From: Flagellatimonas centrodinii
GTDB taxonomy: Bacteria > Pseudomonadota > Gammaproteobacteria > Nevskiales > Nevskiaceae
Direction of reading: 5' to 3'
NCBI RefSeq assembly: GCF_016918765.2
Contig: NZ_CP092104.1
Coordinates: 2,852,001-2,916,000, forward strand
Length of the DNA: 64,000 bases
The notes under the pieces: generated by a model
The model's input: only the letters and a program-made list of their open reading frames with translations
The model's database searches: none
Told to the model about the DNA's origin: nothing
Translations under genes and position numbers: made by a program
Shown here: positions 1 to 9,078 of the stretch, piece after piece
Layout: each line of letters opens with the position of its first letter
How positions within the stretch are numbered: the first letter of the stretch is position 1

Positions 1-318
1 GCCCTGCGTTCGCTGATCCGCGAAGCCGCCAGCAATGTCATCAAGCATTCCGGCGCTGATGCTGTCAGCGTCACCATCCACGTCGGCGACCACGACCTGT
101 GGGTGGACGTCGAAGACAATGGCCGGGGTATGGGCTCCAGTGCATCAAGTGCTGGCAACGGTCTCGCCAACCTGCGGGCGCGCATGGCGAGCCTCGGCGG
201 TCGCTTCGATGTGCGGCAGGTCGGGCAGGGGGTGTGCTTGCGAGCGGCGTTTCCCCTGCCGGAACTGAGAAGGCGCGGGGCGATGGAAGCAACCGCGGCC
301 GCGGTGACGAGGATTTAG
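1..318 (+). CDS. C-terminal part of a sensor histidine kinase (NarL-type, HATPase domain)
   Basis: The reading frame is open from base 1, so the 5' part of the gene lies outside the window; about 105 residues remain. Seen: an N-box (EAASNVIKH), a G1 box (DNGRGMG) and a G2 box (GNGLANLRARM), in the order and spacing of a GHKL ATPase. The N-box ending in KHS and the GNGLxNxRxRM G2 box are typical of the HisKA_3 (NarX/UhpB/DesK) kinases that pair with LuxR-type response regulators. This domain binds ATP and phosphorylates the kinase's own histidine. The phosphoacceptor histidine and sensor region are not visible, and no response regulator follows. The signal sensed cannot be told. Confidence 0.85.
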   Translation, partial: ALRSLIREAASNVIKHSGADAVSVTIHVGDHDLWVDVEDNGRGMGSSASSAGNGLANLRARMASLGGRFDVRQVGQGVCLRAAFPLPELRRRGAMEATAAAVTRI

Positions 319-612
319 ACCCTCATTGCGCAGGTCATCAGTGGTGCCGGTGGCGCCCATCCGTCGTCGACACCCCTGCGTTCCACGTCCACGAGCGCGA
401 TGCCCTGCTGCTCGGCCTCAGGCGCAGTAGATCTCGATCCGACGTGGTGCCAGATCCATGGTGGGCGGCACTGGCGCGATGGTTCGCATCAGGTCGCGCG
501 GTCCGCCAAAGGCCGCGGTAGTGCCCAAGGGTGACAAGTCAGATCAATTGTGGTCTTTTCCCGGATGACCGAGCGGGATGACCCCGGCGGAAATCAGGAG
601 ACGCGGCGCCCC
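319..612. other. Intergenic stretch, possible gene remnant
   Basis: About 290 bases without a convincing gene. On the minus strand, between 418 and roughly 540, there is a short open frame of about 40 residues (..TAAFGGPRDLM.. to ..RRIEIYCA) that ends in a proper stop and has coding-like composition, but it has no good start and no recognisable family. It may be the tail of a decayed gene. Nothing else is seen: no tRNA, no clear terminator. Confidence 0.3.
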
Positions 613-1020
613 ATGGCACACGACCACGGCACCTGCCTTTGTGGAGCGGTTCAATTCGAGATTCATGGCCAGTTCGAAGGTTTTTTCCTTTGTCACTGCC
701 GTCGCTGCCGCAAGGGCAGCGGGTCGGCACATGCCGCCAACCTGTTCTCGCCCAGCGGCCGCGTGCACTGGCTGACGGGGGCCGATCGGGTGGTGCAGTT
801 CACGGTCCCGGGCACCCGGCATGTTCGGGCGTTCTGCTCCGCTTGCGGCGCGCCATTGCCACGGGCCGAGGCTGGGGGTGGGGTGGTGGTGCCCGCCGGC
901 AGTCTGGACTCGACACCGTCGATCACCCCGCAAGCGCACATTTTCAGCGGTCACCGAGCACCTTGGGACGACGCGTTGGAGACTTTGCCCCGGTTTGAGT
1001 CGTTGCCGGGTCAGGGCTGA
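613..1020 (+). CDS. GFA-family zinc protein (CENP-V/GFA domain)
   Basis: A 135-residue protein of the glutathione-dependent formaldehyde-activating enzyme (Gfa) fold. Seen: zinc-site cysteines in the usual places, CLCGAV near residue 8, CHCRRC near residue 27 and FCSACG near residue 73. The ATG at 613 is chosen because the domain begins there and AGGAG lies 12 bases upstream; an in-frame ATG at 550 would add 21 residues with no homology. Members bind zinc and some have been linked to glutathione-formaldehyde adducts, but most are uncharacterised, so the substrate is unknown. It stands alone between a kinase tail and a convergent GGDEF-EAL gene. A second, different GFA protein is at 56215-56685. 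Confidence 0.8.
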   Translation: MAHDHGTCLCGAVQFEIHGQFEGFFLCHCRRCRKGSGSAHAANLFSPSGRVHWLTGADRVVQFTVPGTRHVRAFCSACGAPLPRAEAGGGVVVPAGSLDSTPSITPQAHIFSGHRAPWDDALETLPRFESLPGQG

Positions 1021-1048
1021 CCTGATATGCGACCCACGTCGTCGGGCC

Positions 1049-4000
1049 TCAGCGCGATGGCACTGAAAAGATGACCGGGGTCGGTTTGGCCACCGCATGA
1101 CCCTGCAGGTAGTCGATGCCCATGCGTTGCCAGGCGCTCAGCAGGCCGCTATCGGGCACGTTGAAAACCACCACCTGCTTCTGCAGCGTTCGGGCCAGTT
1201 TGATGGCGGTTTCCGCCAACATCTGTTCGACCGGGTCGATGCTGAGCTGGCGGTAGTGCAGGGCGTTGATCTTGAGCACGTCGACGGCGAGCGCACGAAT
1301 TTGCTGCAGGGTTTCGCGGTCGCTGCCGACGAAATGATCGACCGACACCCGGCAGCCCATGGCGCGCATGGCATCGCAGAACAACGTGGCCTGTTGCGGG
1401 TGCCGCAGCAACGTGGCCTGGCGCAGTTCGAAGCAGAGTTTGCGTGGCGCCACGTCTGGATGCTGTTCGAACTGTTGTACCAGCCAGTGCAGCCAGTCGG
1501 GGTCGGCCATGGACGCGGGCGACAGGTTGATCACCACAAACCCGAGGCCGGCGAGGACATCGGGGGTCTGTTGCAGATAGCGCAAGGTCCGGGACACCAC
1601 CCAGCGGTCCATCTCCACCGTGAGCTCATGCCGTTCGGCGACTGACATGAAGGCATCCGGGCTGGCCCAGAAGCCTTCCTCGTCTTCCAGTGCCAGCAAC
1701 ACTTCGAACACGCCGCCGGGTTCGGGGTTGCCCGGCATCGACTGCACGAACTGAGTGGTCAGGTGGAAGCGGTCATTGTCGATGCCGGCGCGAATCCGCC
1801 TGACCCAGACTGCATCATCAATACCGGGTGTGCCGCGTGCCACGCTGGGGTCGAACTGCCGGACGCGGTTGCGGCCCTCCCGCTTGGCGGCCTGACAGGC
1901 ATCATCGGCTTCGCGCAGTACCTGGGCGGCGGCGTCGCTGTCGCCATGCAGGCGTGTCAGACCGATGCTGGTGGTGAGGTGAAGCGAACGGCCGCCCCAG
2001 GGGTGACTCTGGCGGGCGACCGCATCGCGCAGGGCGTCGGCGAAGATGCGCGCTCGATCGAGTTCGAATTGCTCCAGCACCACAGCGAACTGGTCGCTGA
2101 CCAGGCGGTAGACCTGTCCGCGGCGGCCGACGGCATGCCGCAAGGTATCGGCCACCCGCTGCAGACATTCATTGCCCGCGATGGTGTCGTGCGTGGCATT
2201 GAGACGCTCGAAGTGATCCAGATCGAGCACCAGCAGGGCATGTTCGCGTGGTTGTAGTTGCGCGGCATGCAGAAGGTTGCGCAGGTGCTGCTCGCAGGCC
2301 GGGCGGCCCGGCAGGCCGGTGAGCGGGTCCTCGGCGGAAATGCCGACCTCGGTCGACGCGATCTCGCCCCCCCCGTCGAGCGGCCGCAACAGCACGATGG
2401 TGCCGGCCATGCGCCCGCCGCTGCCGCGGATCGGCAGGACCTGAACTCCGGTCGGGATCTGGTCGCCCAGAGCCGAGACGACATAGGCGCCTTCGCTGTA
2501 GTTGAGGTTTTGGCCGCGCTCGATCGCGGCGCTGGCGAGATCGGGTAGCGGCGCGTCGTCGCCTTCGAGGCCGGCCACCAGGACTTCGCCGAAGATTCGC
2601 CCACGCACGTCTGCGGCGCGCAGGCCCGTCAGCCTTTCGGCGGCCGGGTTGAGCATCTCGATGCGACCGCGACCATCGGTTTGCACGACGCCGTCGCTGC
2701 CATGGTTGAGGACGGCCAGATGCTGCTGTTGCAGAGCATCAAGTGACAGCTGCAGGTCGCGTCGATGGGTCGCCTCGATGGTCATCTGGGCGTTGGCATT
2801 GAGCGCACTGTCCATCAGGTCGCGCAGTTGCCGGGTGCGGTCATTGTAAAGGTGGGCAAGGGTCCCGAGTTCGTTCTGGGCACTGGCATCGAGCACCACA
2901 TCAAGCGATTCGTCGAGCCGGCTCGATTGGGCCAACGTCCGGCTCATGCGCCGCAACGGGCGCAGGATCTGCCAATGCAGGACGACGGTCAGCACCACCA
3001 TGGCGATCATCACGCCGGCGACGGTCAGCCACAGCACGCGATGGAACAGTGCGCGGGCGCCGGAGAAGCCTTCGCGGGCGGCGCGCACGCGCACCAGGGT
3101 CCAGCCGGTATGGGGTAGCGCGAGCACCGTGGCATTGGCATCCCCGGCGAGCGCGGGATCGTTGCGGATCTGCAGGACCCGCGGTGACGGGGTGTCGTCG
3201 TCGCCTTGCATCAGGCGGGCCCAGATTGGCACCAGTGCGCCCTCGGCATCGTCGCGCGTCATCTCGCTGCTGGCCTCGGCCAGCGCCGAGATCTGCGCGG
3301 CGTCGTAGGCGGGCGATCGCGCCATGCGGCTGCGGAAGTCCTTGCGGGCATTGAACAGGTCAAGCGCCATCGGGTTCAGCGCCGGATACTGTTGGGCCAA
3401 CGCTGCGAGGTTGGCAGGGCGGTGGTCCTGCAACCGGCTGCCGAGCGTGTTGGAGGTCGCCAGGACCCGGTGGTCAGCATCGATCAGCAGGCTGTAACCG
3501 GGGTCGCCGGCGGTGCTGCGCTCGAATTCTGCTTCGAGCGTGTCAATACTGATGCCGACGGTTATCACGCCCGCGAAGCGGCCGTCACGAACGATGGGTG
3601 TACTGCAACTCACCAGTGCCGCTTCATTCAGTCGCTGCACCCGCACCGGCGACCAGTAGCAACGATGCGGGGTGACGAAACGGGCAGCAACGAACCAGCC
3701 GGCTTCGGCGTAACTCACCACCCGCGGGTCGTTGTAATCGTCGCGTGGCTGCAACTGACCCACGGCATCACGGAGCCAGAGTCGGCTACGGCGTTGACCG
3801 TCCGCGGTCGGCTGCGGCCAGATGCCGATGCTGGTGAAGCGGCTGTCAGGATCGGCGACGTCGACGATGTCGGTGACGGCCGGCGTCGGGTTGGCCGGAT
3901 CCGGCGGTTCGGCCGCTGCCAACTCGGCCAGGGTGGCGGCCAGCACTTCAGCCCGATCGGTGAGGGCGCTGATGCGGGTCTGCAGACGTCGGCCGCTTTC

Positions 4001-4207
4001 GGTCTCGTACAGAAAGACATCGCGGGTGAGAGTGTCGTAGACCACGGTTCGGCCGATCTGCCAGCCGGCAACAGCCAACATCGTGACCAGTAGTAGCCCC
4101 AACAGCCAGAACTGGGTTTGTAGCCGTCGAAACCACGGCAACCCCGCAGGATCGCCTGCGGCGGTGGGTGGGATCTCCTGGGCTCGGGCCATACGGGTTC
4201 TGGGCAT
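1049..4207 (-). CDS. Membrane Cache-HAMP-PAS-GGDEF-EAL protein with degenerate catalytic motifs
   Basis: A 1052-residue inner-membrane protein. Seen: a first membrane helix near residues 33-50, a large periplasmic Cache-like sensor, a second helix near 390-412, HAMP, PAS (starting near HGSDGVVQTDG), GGDEF-like (DPLTGLPGR.. onward) and EAL-like domains. Both enzymatic domains are degenerate. The GGDEF loop reads SDQF; the EAL signature reads EVL; DDFG reads DHFV; LKID reads LKIN; and the AEGVE stretch that supplies a catalytic glutamate reads VFNVPD. By analogy with FimX and LapD this should be a c-di-GMP-binding receptor or scaffold, not a cyclase or phosphodiesterase. No good ribosome binding site precedes the ATG, and a start five codons further in is possible. 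Confidence 0.85.
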   Translation of the reverse strand: MPRTRMARAQEIPPTAAGDPAGLPWFRRLQTQFWLLGLLLVTMLAVAGWQIGRTVVYDTLTRDVFLYETESGRRLQTRISALTDRAEVLAATLAELAAAEPPDPANPTPAVTDIVDVADPDSRFTSIGIWPQPTADGQRRSRLWLRDAVGQLQPRDDYNDPRVVSYAEAGWFVAARFVTPHRCYWSPVRVQRLNEAALVSCSTPIVRDGRFAGVITVGISIDTLEAEFERSTAGDPGYSLLIDADHRVLATSNTLGSRLQDHRPANLAALAQQYPALNPMALDLFNARKDFRSRMARSPAYDAAQISALAEASSEMTRDDAEGALVPIWARLMQGDDDTPSPRVLQIRNDPALAGDANATVLALPHTGWTLVRVRAAREGFSGARALFHRVLWLTVAGVMIAMVVLTVVLHWQILRPLRRMSRTLAQSSRLDESLDVVLDASAQNELGTLAHLYNDRTRQLRDLMDSALNANAQMTIEATHRRDLQLSLDALQQQHLAVLNHGSDGVVQTDGRGRIEMLNPAAERLTGLRAADVRGRIFGEVLVAGLEGDDAPLPDLASAAIERGQNLNYSEGAYVVSALGDQIPTGVQVLPIRGSGGRMAGTIVLLRPLDGGGEIASTEVGISAEDPLTGLPGRPACEQHLRNLLHAAQLQPREHALLVLDLDHFERLNATHDTIAGNECLQRVADTLRHAVGRRGQVYRLVSDQFAVVLEQFELDRARIFADALRDAVARQSHPWGGRSLHLTTSIGLTRLHGDSDAAAQVLREADDACQAAKREGRNRVRQFDPSVARGTPGIDDAVWVRRIRAGIDNDRFHLTTQFVQSMPGNPEPGGVFEVLLALEDEEGFWASPDAFMSVAERHELTVEMDRWVVSRTLRYLQQTPDVLAGLGFVVINLSPASMADPDWLHWLVQQFEQHPDVAPRKLCFELRQATLLRHPQQATLFCDAMRAMGCRVSVDHFVGSDRETLQQIRALAVDVLKINALHYRQLSIDPVEQMLAETAIKLARTLQKQVVVFNVPDSGLLSAWQRMGIDYLQGHAVAKPTPVIFSVPSR

Positions 4208-4268
4208 CTGCGGGCTCGGGCCCGATCATGTCACAGCAGGGGCGTGACGGGCGGTTTCTGCTGCGACT

Positions 4269-5480
4269 CTAGGCCACCAGCAAGCGACGAGCGGTCTTCA
4301 GGGCGTCCACCAGTTGGTCGATATCGTCGCGGCCGCTATAGACGGCGAGCGAGGCGCGGGCGGTGGCCGGGACGTTGAATCGCTTCATCAGCGGCATGGT
4401 GCAGTGATGCCCGGTGCGAACTGCAACGCCAGCCTCGTTCAGCAATGCTCCGAGGTCATGTGGATGGGTGCCGTCCATCACCATCGAGAAAATCGCACTT
4501 TTGCCGGGTGCAGCGCCGAGGATGCGCAGTCCGGGCACCTCGGCAAGCTGCGCGTGCCCGTACTGGTTGAGGTCGGCCTCGTGTGCGTGCATCGCTTCGA
4601 GGCCGACGTCGCTAAGCCAACGCAAGGCGGCGCCAAAACCGATGGCGCCAGCGATATCCGGAGTGCCGGCTTCAAACTTGTAGGGCAGTGTGTTCCAGGT
4701 GCTGCCTTCGAAGGTGACGGTCTCGATCATGTCGCCCCCCCCATGCCAGGGCGGCATAGCGTCGAGCAGGGCCGTTTTGCCATAAAGCACGCCAAAGCCG
4801 GTCGGTCCGTAGGCCTTGTGTGCGGAGGTGACGAAGAAGTCGACATCCCAACCTTTGAGGTCGACGTCGGCATGGGCCAGCGACTGCGCGCCATCCACCA
4901 GCACCGGGATGTTGCGTGCGTGGGCGGCGGCAATCACTTCGCCAACTGGGAGGACCGTGCCGAGGGTGTTCGAGACATGCGTCAGCGCGACCATCCGTGT
5001 GCGATCGTTCAGGCGCGCGAGCAGGCCATCGAGATCGAGCGAGCCGTCGTCGTTGACCGGCGCCGCAACGGTTTTGGCGCCGGCCAACTGCCAGGGCACG
5101 ATGTTGGAGTGGTGCTCCATCCCGGTGAGCAGCACCTCGTCTCCCGGTTGCAGGCGGGGCTGCAGGTAGCTGCGGGCGACCAGGTTGATGCCTTCGGTGG
5201 TACCACGAGTGAAGATCACCGATTCGCGCTCAACGGCCAGGAAGCGGGCGATGTCGTCCCGCGCGCCCTCATAGGCCTGGGTGGCGCGCTCGGCCAGCAT
5301 GTGAACGGCGCGGTGCACGTTGGCGTTCTGATGCCGGTAGTAGCGGTCGAGCGCCTGCAACACGGCTTCCGGTTTCTGGGTGGTGGCGGCGTTGTCGAGG
5401 TAGGCGAGGCGCTTGCCGCGAACGGTTTCCGACAGGATCGGGAACTGGGCGCGGATGGCCGCGAGATCAAGGTGGTTCAT
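4269..5480 (-). CDS. sufS: Cysteine desulfurase SufS
   Basis: Group II cysteine desulfurase, 403 residues: it takes sulfur from cysteine using PLP and passes it to the SufBCD scaffold. Seen: the start MNHLDLAAIRAQFP, LDNAATTQKP, HHSNIVPWQ, the PLP-lysine segment TSAHKAYGPTG and the active-site-cysteine segment RTGHHCTMPLMKRF, all typical of SufS/CsdA. The ATG at 5480 overlaps the sufD stop by four bases (ATGA), which fixes the start; the frame is open 66 codons further upstream but that part is the sufD shadow. Last gene of the suf operon here; no sufE, sufU, sufA or sufT follows, so its sulfur-relay partner must be encoded elsewhere. Confidence 0.95.
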   Translation of the reverse strand: MNHLDLAAIRAQFPILSETVRGKRLAYLDNAATTQKPEAVLQALDRYYRHQNANVHRAVHMLAERATQAYEGARDDIARFLAVERESVIFTRGTTEGINLVARSYLQPRLQPGDEVLLTGMEHHSNIVPWQLAGAKTVAAPVNDDGSLDLDGLLARLNDRTRMVALTHVSNTLGTVLPVGEVIAAAHARNIPVLVDGAQSLAHADVDLKGWDVDFFVTSAHKAYGPTGFGVLYGKTALLDAMPPWHGGGDMIETVTFEGSTWNTLPYKFEAGTPDIAGAIGFGAALRWLSDVGLEAMHAHEADLNQYGHAQLAEVPGLRILGAAPGKSAIFSMVMDGTHPHDLGALLNEAGVAVRTGHHCTMPLMKRFNVPATARASLAVYSGRDDIDQLVDALKTARRLLVA

Positions 5481-6547
5481 GGAATCGCCTCGCCGAGCTG
5501 CGCCAGCATCCGTTCGCCCATCTGCGTGCGCAGGGCGGCATCCGGCAGGGTATCGAGAATCTCGGCGGCAAAGGCACGGGTCAGCAACGCATGGGCGGTG
5601 TCGTGATCGAGACCTCGGGCGCGCAAGTAGAACAGGGCGTCGTCGTTCAGCTGGCCGAAGCTGGCGCCGTGGGCACATTTGACGTCGTCGTTGTAGATCT
5701 CGAGGTCGGGTTTGGCGTTGATCTCGGCCTTGGTCGACAACAGCAGGCTGGCCATATGCTGCTCGGAATCGGTCTTGACGGCACCCTCGTGAACGACCAC
5801 CCGACCGTTGAAACTGGTCCGCGTACGGTCGAGGCCAATGGCACGAAGCCAGGCGCGGCTGTGACCATGAGGTGCGTGGTGATGCAGGGTCAGTGGCAGG
5901 TCCAGCGCGCCCTGCTGTCGGGGCAACGAGAGCGCGTGAATGTCGGCCTGCGCGCCTTCATCATCAAGGTGGATGTCGCCTTCCAGTCGCACGGTAGCGG
6001 TGCCCATCGCCAAGACCCAGAGCCGCAGCTGGGCGCCGCGGGCGACATTGGCGGTGAGCCGGGCGAGGTCGTGACCGGTGCCTTCGCCGCGGCTGATCCA
6101 CACCAGATCAAGCTGGCTGTCGGCGGCCAGCGCCAGCGTCCCCCAGCGGGTGCGCAGGCCGTCAATGCGACGGTCGTCGTCAATCACGCGCAGCGCCTGT
6201 TCGCCCTCGGTCAGGCTGGCAGTGAACTGCAGGTGATCCATGGCGCCGGCGGCGACGTCCCGCCCCGGCAGGTGGCCATCCGCCGACAGCCGCTCGGCGG
6301 GCGGGGCAAAGGCGGCGTTGAGGAGTGCGAAATGGTCGCCGTCGTCTGCAGCGGCTGGTGCGATGTCTCGACCGAGGTCCGGCAGCGGCTGCCAACCGGA
6401 GGGGGGCAGACGCCCAAGGTCGGTGTAGTGCCAGGCCGGGTGCTTGCGGGTGGGCCAGCCCATCGCATCAAAGCGTTCGAGCAGGGCCTGCCGGGCAGGG
6501 TGATGGCTTGCGGGCAGGGCGGCGCGCAGGTCGGTGGCATTACCCAT
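5477..6547 (-). CDS. sufD: Fe-S assembly protein SufD
   Basis: A 356-residue SufB/SufD-family beta-helix protein that pairs with SufB and SufC in the SufBC2D scaffold on which iron-sulfur clusters are built. Seen: an N-terminal helical part (RKHPAWHYTDLGRL), a beta-helical core, and the conserved C-terminal block HGASFGQLNDDALFYLRARG, in which the histidine corresponds to the one implicated in cluster formation at the SufB-SufD interface. The start overlaps the sufC stop by one base (TGATG) and the end overlaps sufS by four, showing tight translational coupling. The N-terminal half is divergent, as usual for SufD. Confidence 0.93.
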   Translation of the reverse strand: MGNATDLRAALPASHHPARQALLERFDAMGWPTRKHPAWHYTDLGRLPPSGWQPLPDLGRDIAPAAADDGDHFALLNAAFAPPAERLSADGHLPGRDVAAGAMDHLQFTASLTEGEQALRVIDDDRRIDGLRTRWGTLALAADSQLDLVWISRGEGTGHDLARLTANVARGAQLRLWVLAMGTATVRLEGDIHLDDEGAQADIHALSLPRQQGALDLPLTLHHHAPHGHSRAWLRAIGLDRTRTSFNGRVVVHEGAVKTDSEQHMASLLLSTKAEINAKPDLEIYNDDVKCAHGASFGQLNDDALFYLRARGLDHDTAHALLTRAFAAEILDTLPDAALRTQMGERMLAQLGEAIP

Positions 6548-7293
6548 CAGGCCGCCTGCTCCAGCCAGCCGTAGCCGCGGGCCTCCAGCTCATGCGCGAG
6601 TTCCGGGCCGCCGGTCTTGATGATGCGACCACCGGAGAGCACGTGCACCACATCGGGCTTCACGTGATCCAGCAGGCGCTGGTAGTGGGTGACCAGCAGG
6701 GTGGCGGTTTCCGCACTGCGACGCAGATTGATGCCGTCCGACACGATCTTGAGGGCATCGATGTCCAGACCGGAGTCGGTTTCGTCGAGGATCATCAGGG
6801 TCGGCTCGAGAATCAGCATCTGCAGAATCTCATTGCGCTTCTTCTCTCCACCGGAGAAGCCTTCATTGACGCCGCGTTGCAGCATCGACGTGGTCATGTC
6901 CATTTTCTGCACCCGGTCGCGCACCCAGGCGAGGAAGTCGGTGGCTTCGATCTCCGGCTTGCCCTCGTGCTTGCGCTTGGCGTTGAGGGCCGCCTTCAGC
7001 AGGGTGAGGTTGGAAACGCCGGGGATCTCGACCGGATACTGGAAACCCAGAAAGACGCCGGCGCAGGCCCGTTGCTCGGGGCTCATGTCCAGCAGGTCCT
7101 GGCCGAGGAAGCGGACACTGCCATCGGTGACGGTGTAGTCATCGCGACCGGCCAGCACGTTCGACAGGGTCGATTTGCCGGACCCGTTGGGCCCCATGAT
7201 GGCGTGAACCTCACCCGCTTTGAGCGTGAGGTCGATCCCCTTGAGAATGGGTTTGTCGTCGATGGAAACGTGCAGGTTGTTGATTTCGAGCAT
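6547..7293 (-). CDS. sufC: Fe-S assembly ATPase SufC
   Basis: A 248-residue ABC-type ATPase that drives conformational change of SufB-SufD. Seen: Walker A GPNGSGKST near residue 36, Q-loop GFQYPVEIPG, signature FSGGEKKRNE near residue 148, Walker B LMILDETDSGLD and the switch histidine in LLVTHYQRLL. These match SufC closely in length and order. It starts by a one-base overlap with the stop of the tautomerase-like gene and its stop overlaps the sufD start, so the four genes from the tautomerase to sufS would be translated as one coupled unit. Confidence 0.96.
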   Translation of the reverse strand: MLEINNLHVSIDDKPILKGIDLTLKAGEVHAIMGPNGSGKSTLSNVLAGRDDYTVTDGSVRFLGQDLLDMSPEQRACAGVFLGFQYPVEIPGVSNLTLLKAALNAKRKHEGKPEIEATDFLAWVRDRVQKMDMTTSMLQRGVNEGFSGGEKKRNEILQMLILEPTLMILDETDSGLDIDALKIVSDGINLRRSAETATLLVTHYQRLLDHVKPDVVHVLSGGRIIKTGGPELAHELEARGYGWLEQAA

Positions 7294-7493
7294 CAGGATT
7301 TTCCGGGTGTGCGGTCGGAGAAGAGCTGGCCGCCCATTCCCCAGTTTTGTTGGTTCACTTCTTCGATGACGACATGGATGGTCGACTCGGGGAGAGTGCA
7401 GATGCGCGCCATTTCACGGGTGACACTGCTGACCAGCTCGCGTTTCTGCTCGAGGCTGCGGCCTTCGAACATCTGGATGGTGATGATGGGCAC
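7293..7493 (-). CDS. 4-oxalocrotonate tautomerase-family protein inside the suf operon
   Basis: A 66-residue protein of the tautomerase superfamily. The GTG at 7493 is chosen because it puts the obligatory catalytic proline directly after the initiator methionine (PIITIQMFEGR), with AAGGA about nine bases upstream; the frame is open further 5' but that would bury the proline. Counting the proline as 1, Arg11 is kept, while position 39 is His in place of the Arg of classical 4-OT and position 50 is Trp in place of Phe. The C-terminal glycine-rich NWGMGG is present. It ends in a one-base overlap with sufC and follows sufB after 130 bases. The substrate is unknown; a link to cysteine/PLP chemistry is only speculation. 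Confidence 0.82.
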   Translation of the reverse strand: MPIITIQMFEGRSLEQKRELVSSVTREMARICTLPESTIHVVIEEVNQQNWGMGGQLFSDRTPGKS

Positions 7494-7623
7494 TACACAA
7501 GTCCTTGCAAGGTTGGTGTTGTCGTCCATGGCGCAAGCGTGTGCTGATCGGGGCGCCCGGCCCGGCCATCCCTGGCCGGTCGTTCGCATCGCCTGCGAGC
7601 GGTGCTCGCAAAATCGTCGATGC

Positions 7624-9075
7624 TCACCCCACCGCTCCTTCCAGCGACACCTGCAGCAGCTTCTGCGCCTCCACCGCGAACTCCATCGGCAGTTCCTTGA
7701 ATACTTCCTTGCAGAAGCCGTTGACGATCATGCTGACCGCGTCTTCTTCGGCAATGCCGCGTGAGCGGCAGTAGAACAACTGGTCTTCGCTGATCTTCGA
7801 GGTAGAGGCCTCGTGCTCCAGTACCGCGCTGGGGTTGCGTACCTCGGTGTAGGGGAAGGTGTGGGCACCGCAGGTATCACCGATCAACAGCGAATCGCAC
7901 TGGGTATGGTTCCGCGCGCCCTCGGCCGAGGCCAGCATGCGCACCAGGCCGCGATAGGTCTGTTGGCCGTGGCCGGCGGAGATGCCCTTGGAGACGATGG
8001 TGGACCGGCTGCGCTTGCCGATGTGAATCATCTTGGTGCCGGTATCGGCCTGCTGACGGTGATGGGTGAGCGCCACCGAGTAGAACTCGCCGACGGTGTC
8101 GTCGCCGCGCAGGACGCAGCTGGGGTACTTCCAGGTGATGGCGGAGCCGGTTTCCACCTGGGTCCAGCTGATCTTGGAACGGGCACCGCGACAATCGCCG
8201 CGCTTGGTGACGAAGTTGTAGATACCGCCGCGCCCTTCTTCGTCACCGGGATACCAGTTCTGGACGGTGGAGTACTTGATCTGGGCATCGTCGTGGGTGA
8301 TCAACTCGACCACCGCGGCGTGCAGCTGGTTCTCGTCCCGTTGTGGGGCGGTGCAGCCTTCGAGATAGCTGACGTGGCTGCCTTCCTCGGCAATGATCAG
8401 GGTACGCTCGAACTGGCCGGTGTTGCGTTCGTTGATGCGGAAGTAGGTGGACAGCTCCATCGGGCAACGCACGCCCTTGGGAATGAACACGAAACTGCCG
8501 TCGGTGAACACCGCTGAATTGAGCGCGGCGAAATAGTTGTCGCCGATGGGCACCACGCTACCGAGGTATTTCTGCACCAGCTCGGGGTGCTCGCGCACCG
8601 CTTCCGAGATGGGGCAGAAGATGACGCCGGCCTCGGCCAGTTTGGCCTTGAAGGTGGTGGCCACCGACACCGAGTCGAACACCACGTCCATGGCAACCCC
8701 GGCGAGCATTTCCTGCTCCTTCAGCGGGATGCCCAGCTTGGTGTAGGTCTCGAGCAGTTTGGGATCGACCTCGTCAAGCGACTTCGGGCGGTCGGCCATC
8801 GACTTCGGCTGCGAGTAGTAGGAGATCGCCTGATAGTCGATCGGCGCCAGCTTCAGCTGTGCCCAGTCGGGCGGCGTCATGGTCTGCCATTTGGCGAACG
8901 CTTTCAGTCGCCAGTCGAGCAGCCACTGTGGCTCTTCCTTCTTGGCGGAAATGAAGCGGATGGTATCTGCGGACAGGCCAGGCGCGACCACGTCGACTTC
9001 GACGTCGGTGATGAAGCCGGCGCTATAGGCGCGCTTGCGGACCAGTTCCTGGATGTCGGGGGCGGGGGTCGCCAT
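7624..9075 (-). CDS. sufB: Fe-S assembly scaffold SufB
   Basis: A 483-residue SufB, the cluster-building subunit of SufBC2D. Seen: the N-terminal [12 protein letters not shown] region, the [21 protein letters not shown] block, [17 protein letters not shown], and the C-terminal [21 protein letters not shown] block with the conserved cysteine of the assembly site. The length is that of proteobacterial SufB. The ATG at 9075 lies three bases after the regulator's stop, so regulator and sufB are co-transcribed. After its stop there are 130 bases before the tautomerase gene, the only loose joint in the operon. Confidence 0.96.
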   Translation of the reverse strand: MATPAPDIQELVRKRAYSAGFITDVEVDVVAPGLSADTIRFISAKKEEPQWLLDWRLKAFAKWQTMTPPDWAQLKLAPIDYQAISYYSQPKSMADRPKSLDEVDPKLLETYTKLGIPLKEQEMLAGVAMDVVFDSVSVATTFKAKLAEAGVIFCPISEAVREHPELVQKYLGSVVPIGDNYFAALNSAVFTDGSFVFIPKGVRCPMELSTYFRINERNTGQFERTLIIAEEGSHVSYLEGCTAPQRDENQLHAAVVELITHDDAQIKYSTVQNWYPGDEEGRGGIYNFVTKRGDCRGARSKISWTQVETGSAITWKYPSCVLRGDDTVGEFYSVALTHHRQQADTGTKMIHIGKRSRSTIVSKGISAGHGQQTYRGLVRMLASAEGARNHTQCDSLLIGDTCGAHTFPYTEVRNPSAVLEHEASTSKISEDQLFYCRSRGIAEEDAVSMIVNGFCKEVFKELPMEFAVEAQKLLQVSLEGAVG

Positions 9076-9078
9076 CGA

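Noticed and set aside
99-521. 140-residue plus-strand frame at the left edge
   Set aside because: Overlaps the histidine kinase tail in another frame and continues into noncoding sequence; Arg-rich with no motif.
6325-7764. 479-residue plus-strand frame across the suf genes
   Set aside because: Shadow of sufD, sufC and the tautomerase gene, all of which have strong family motifs on the other strand.
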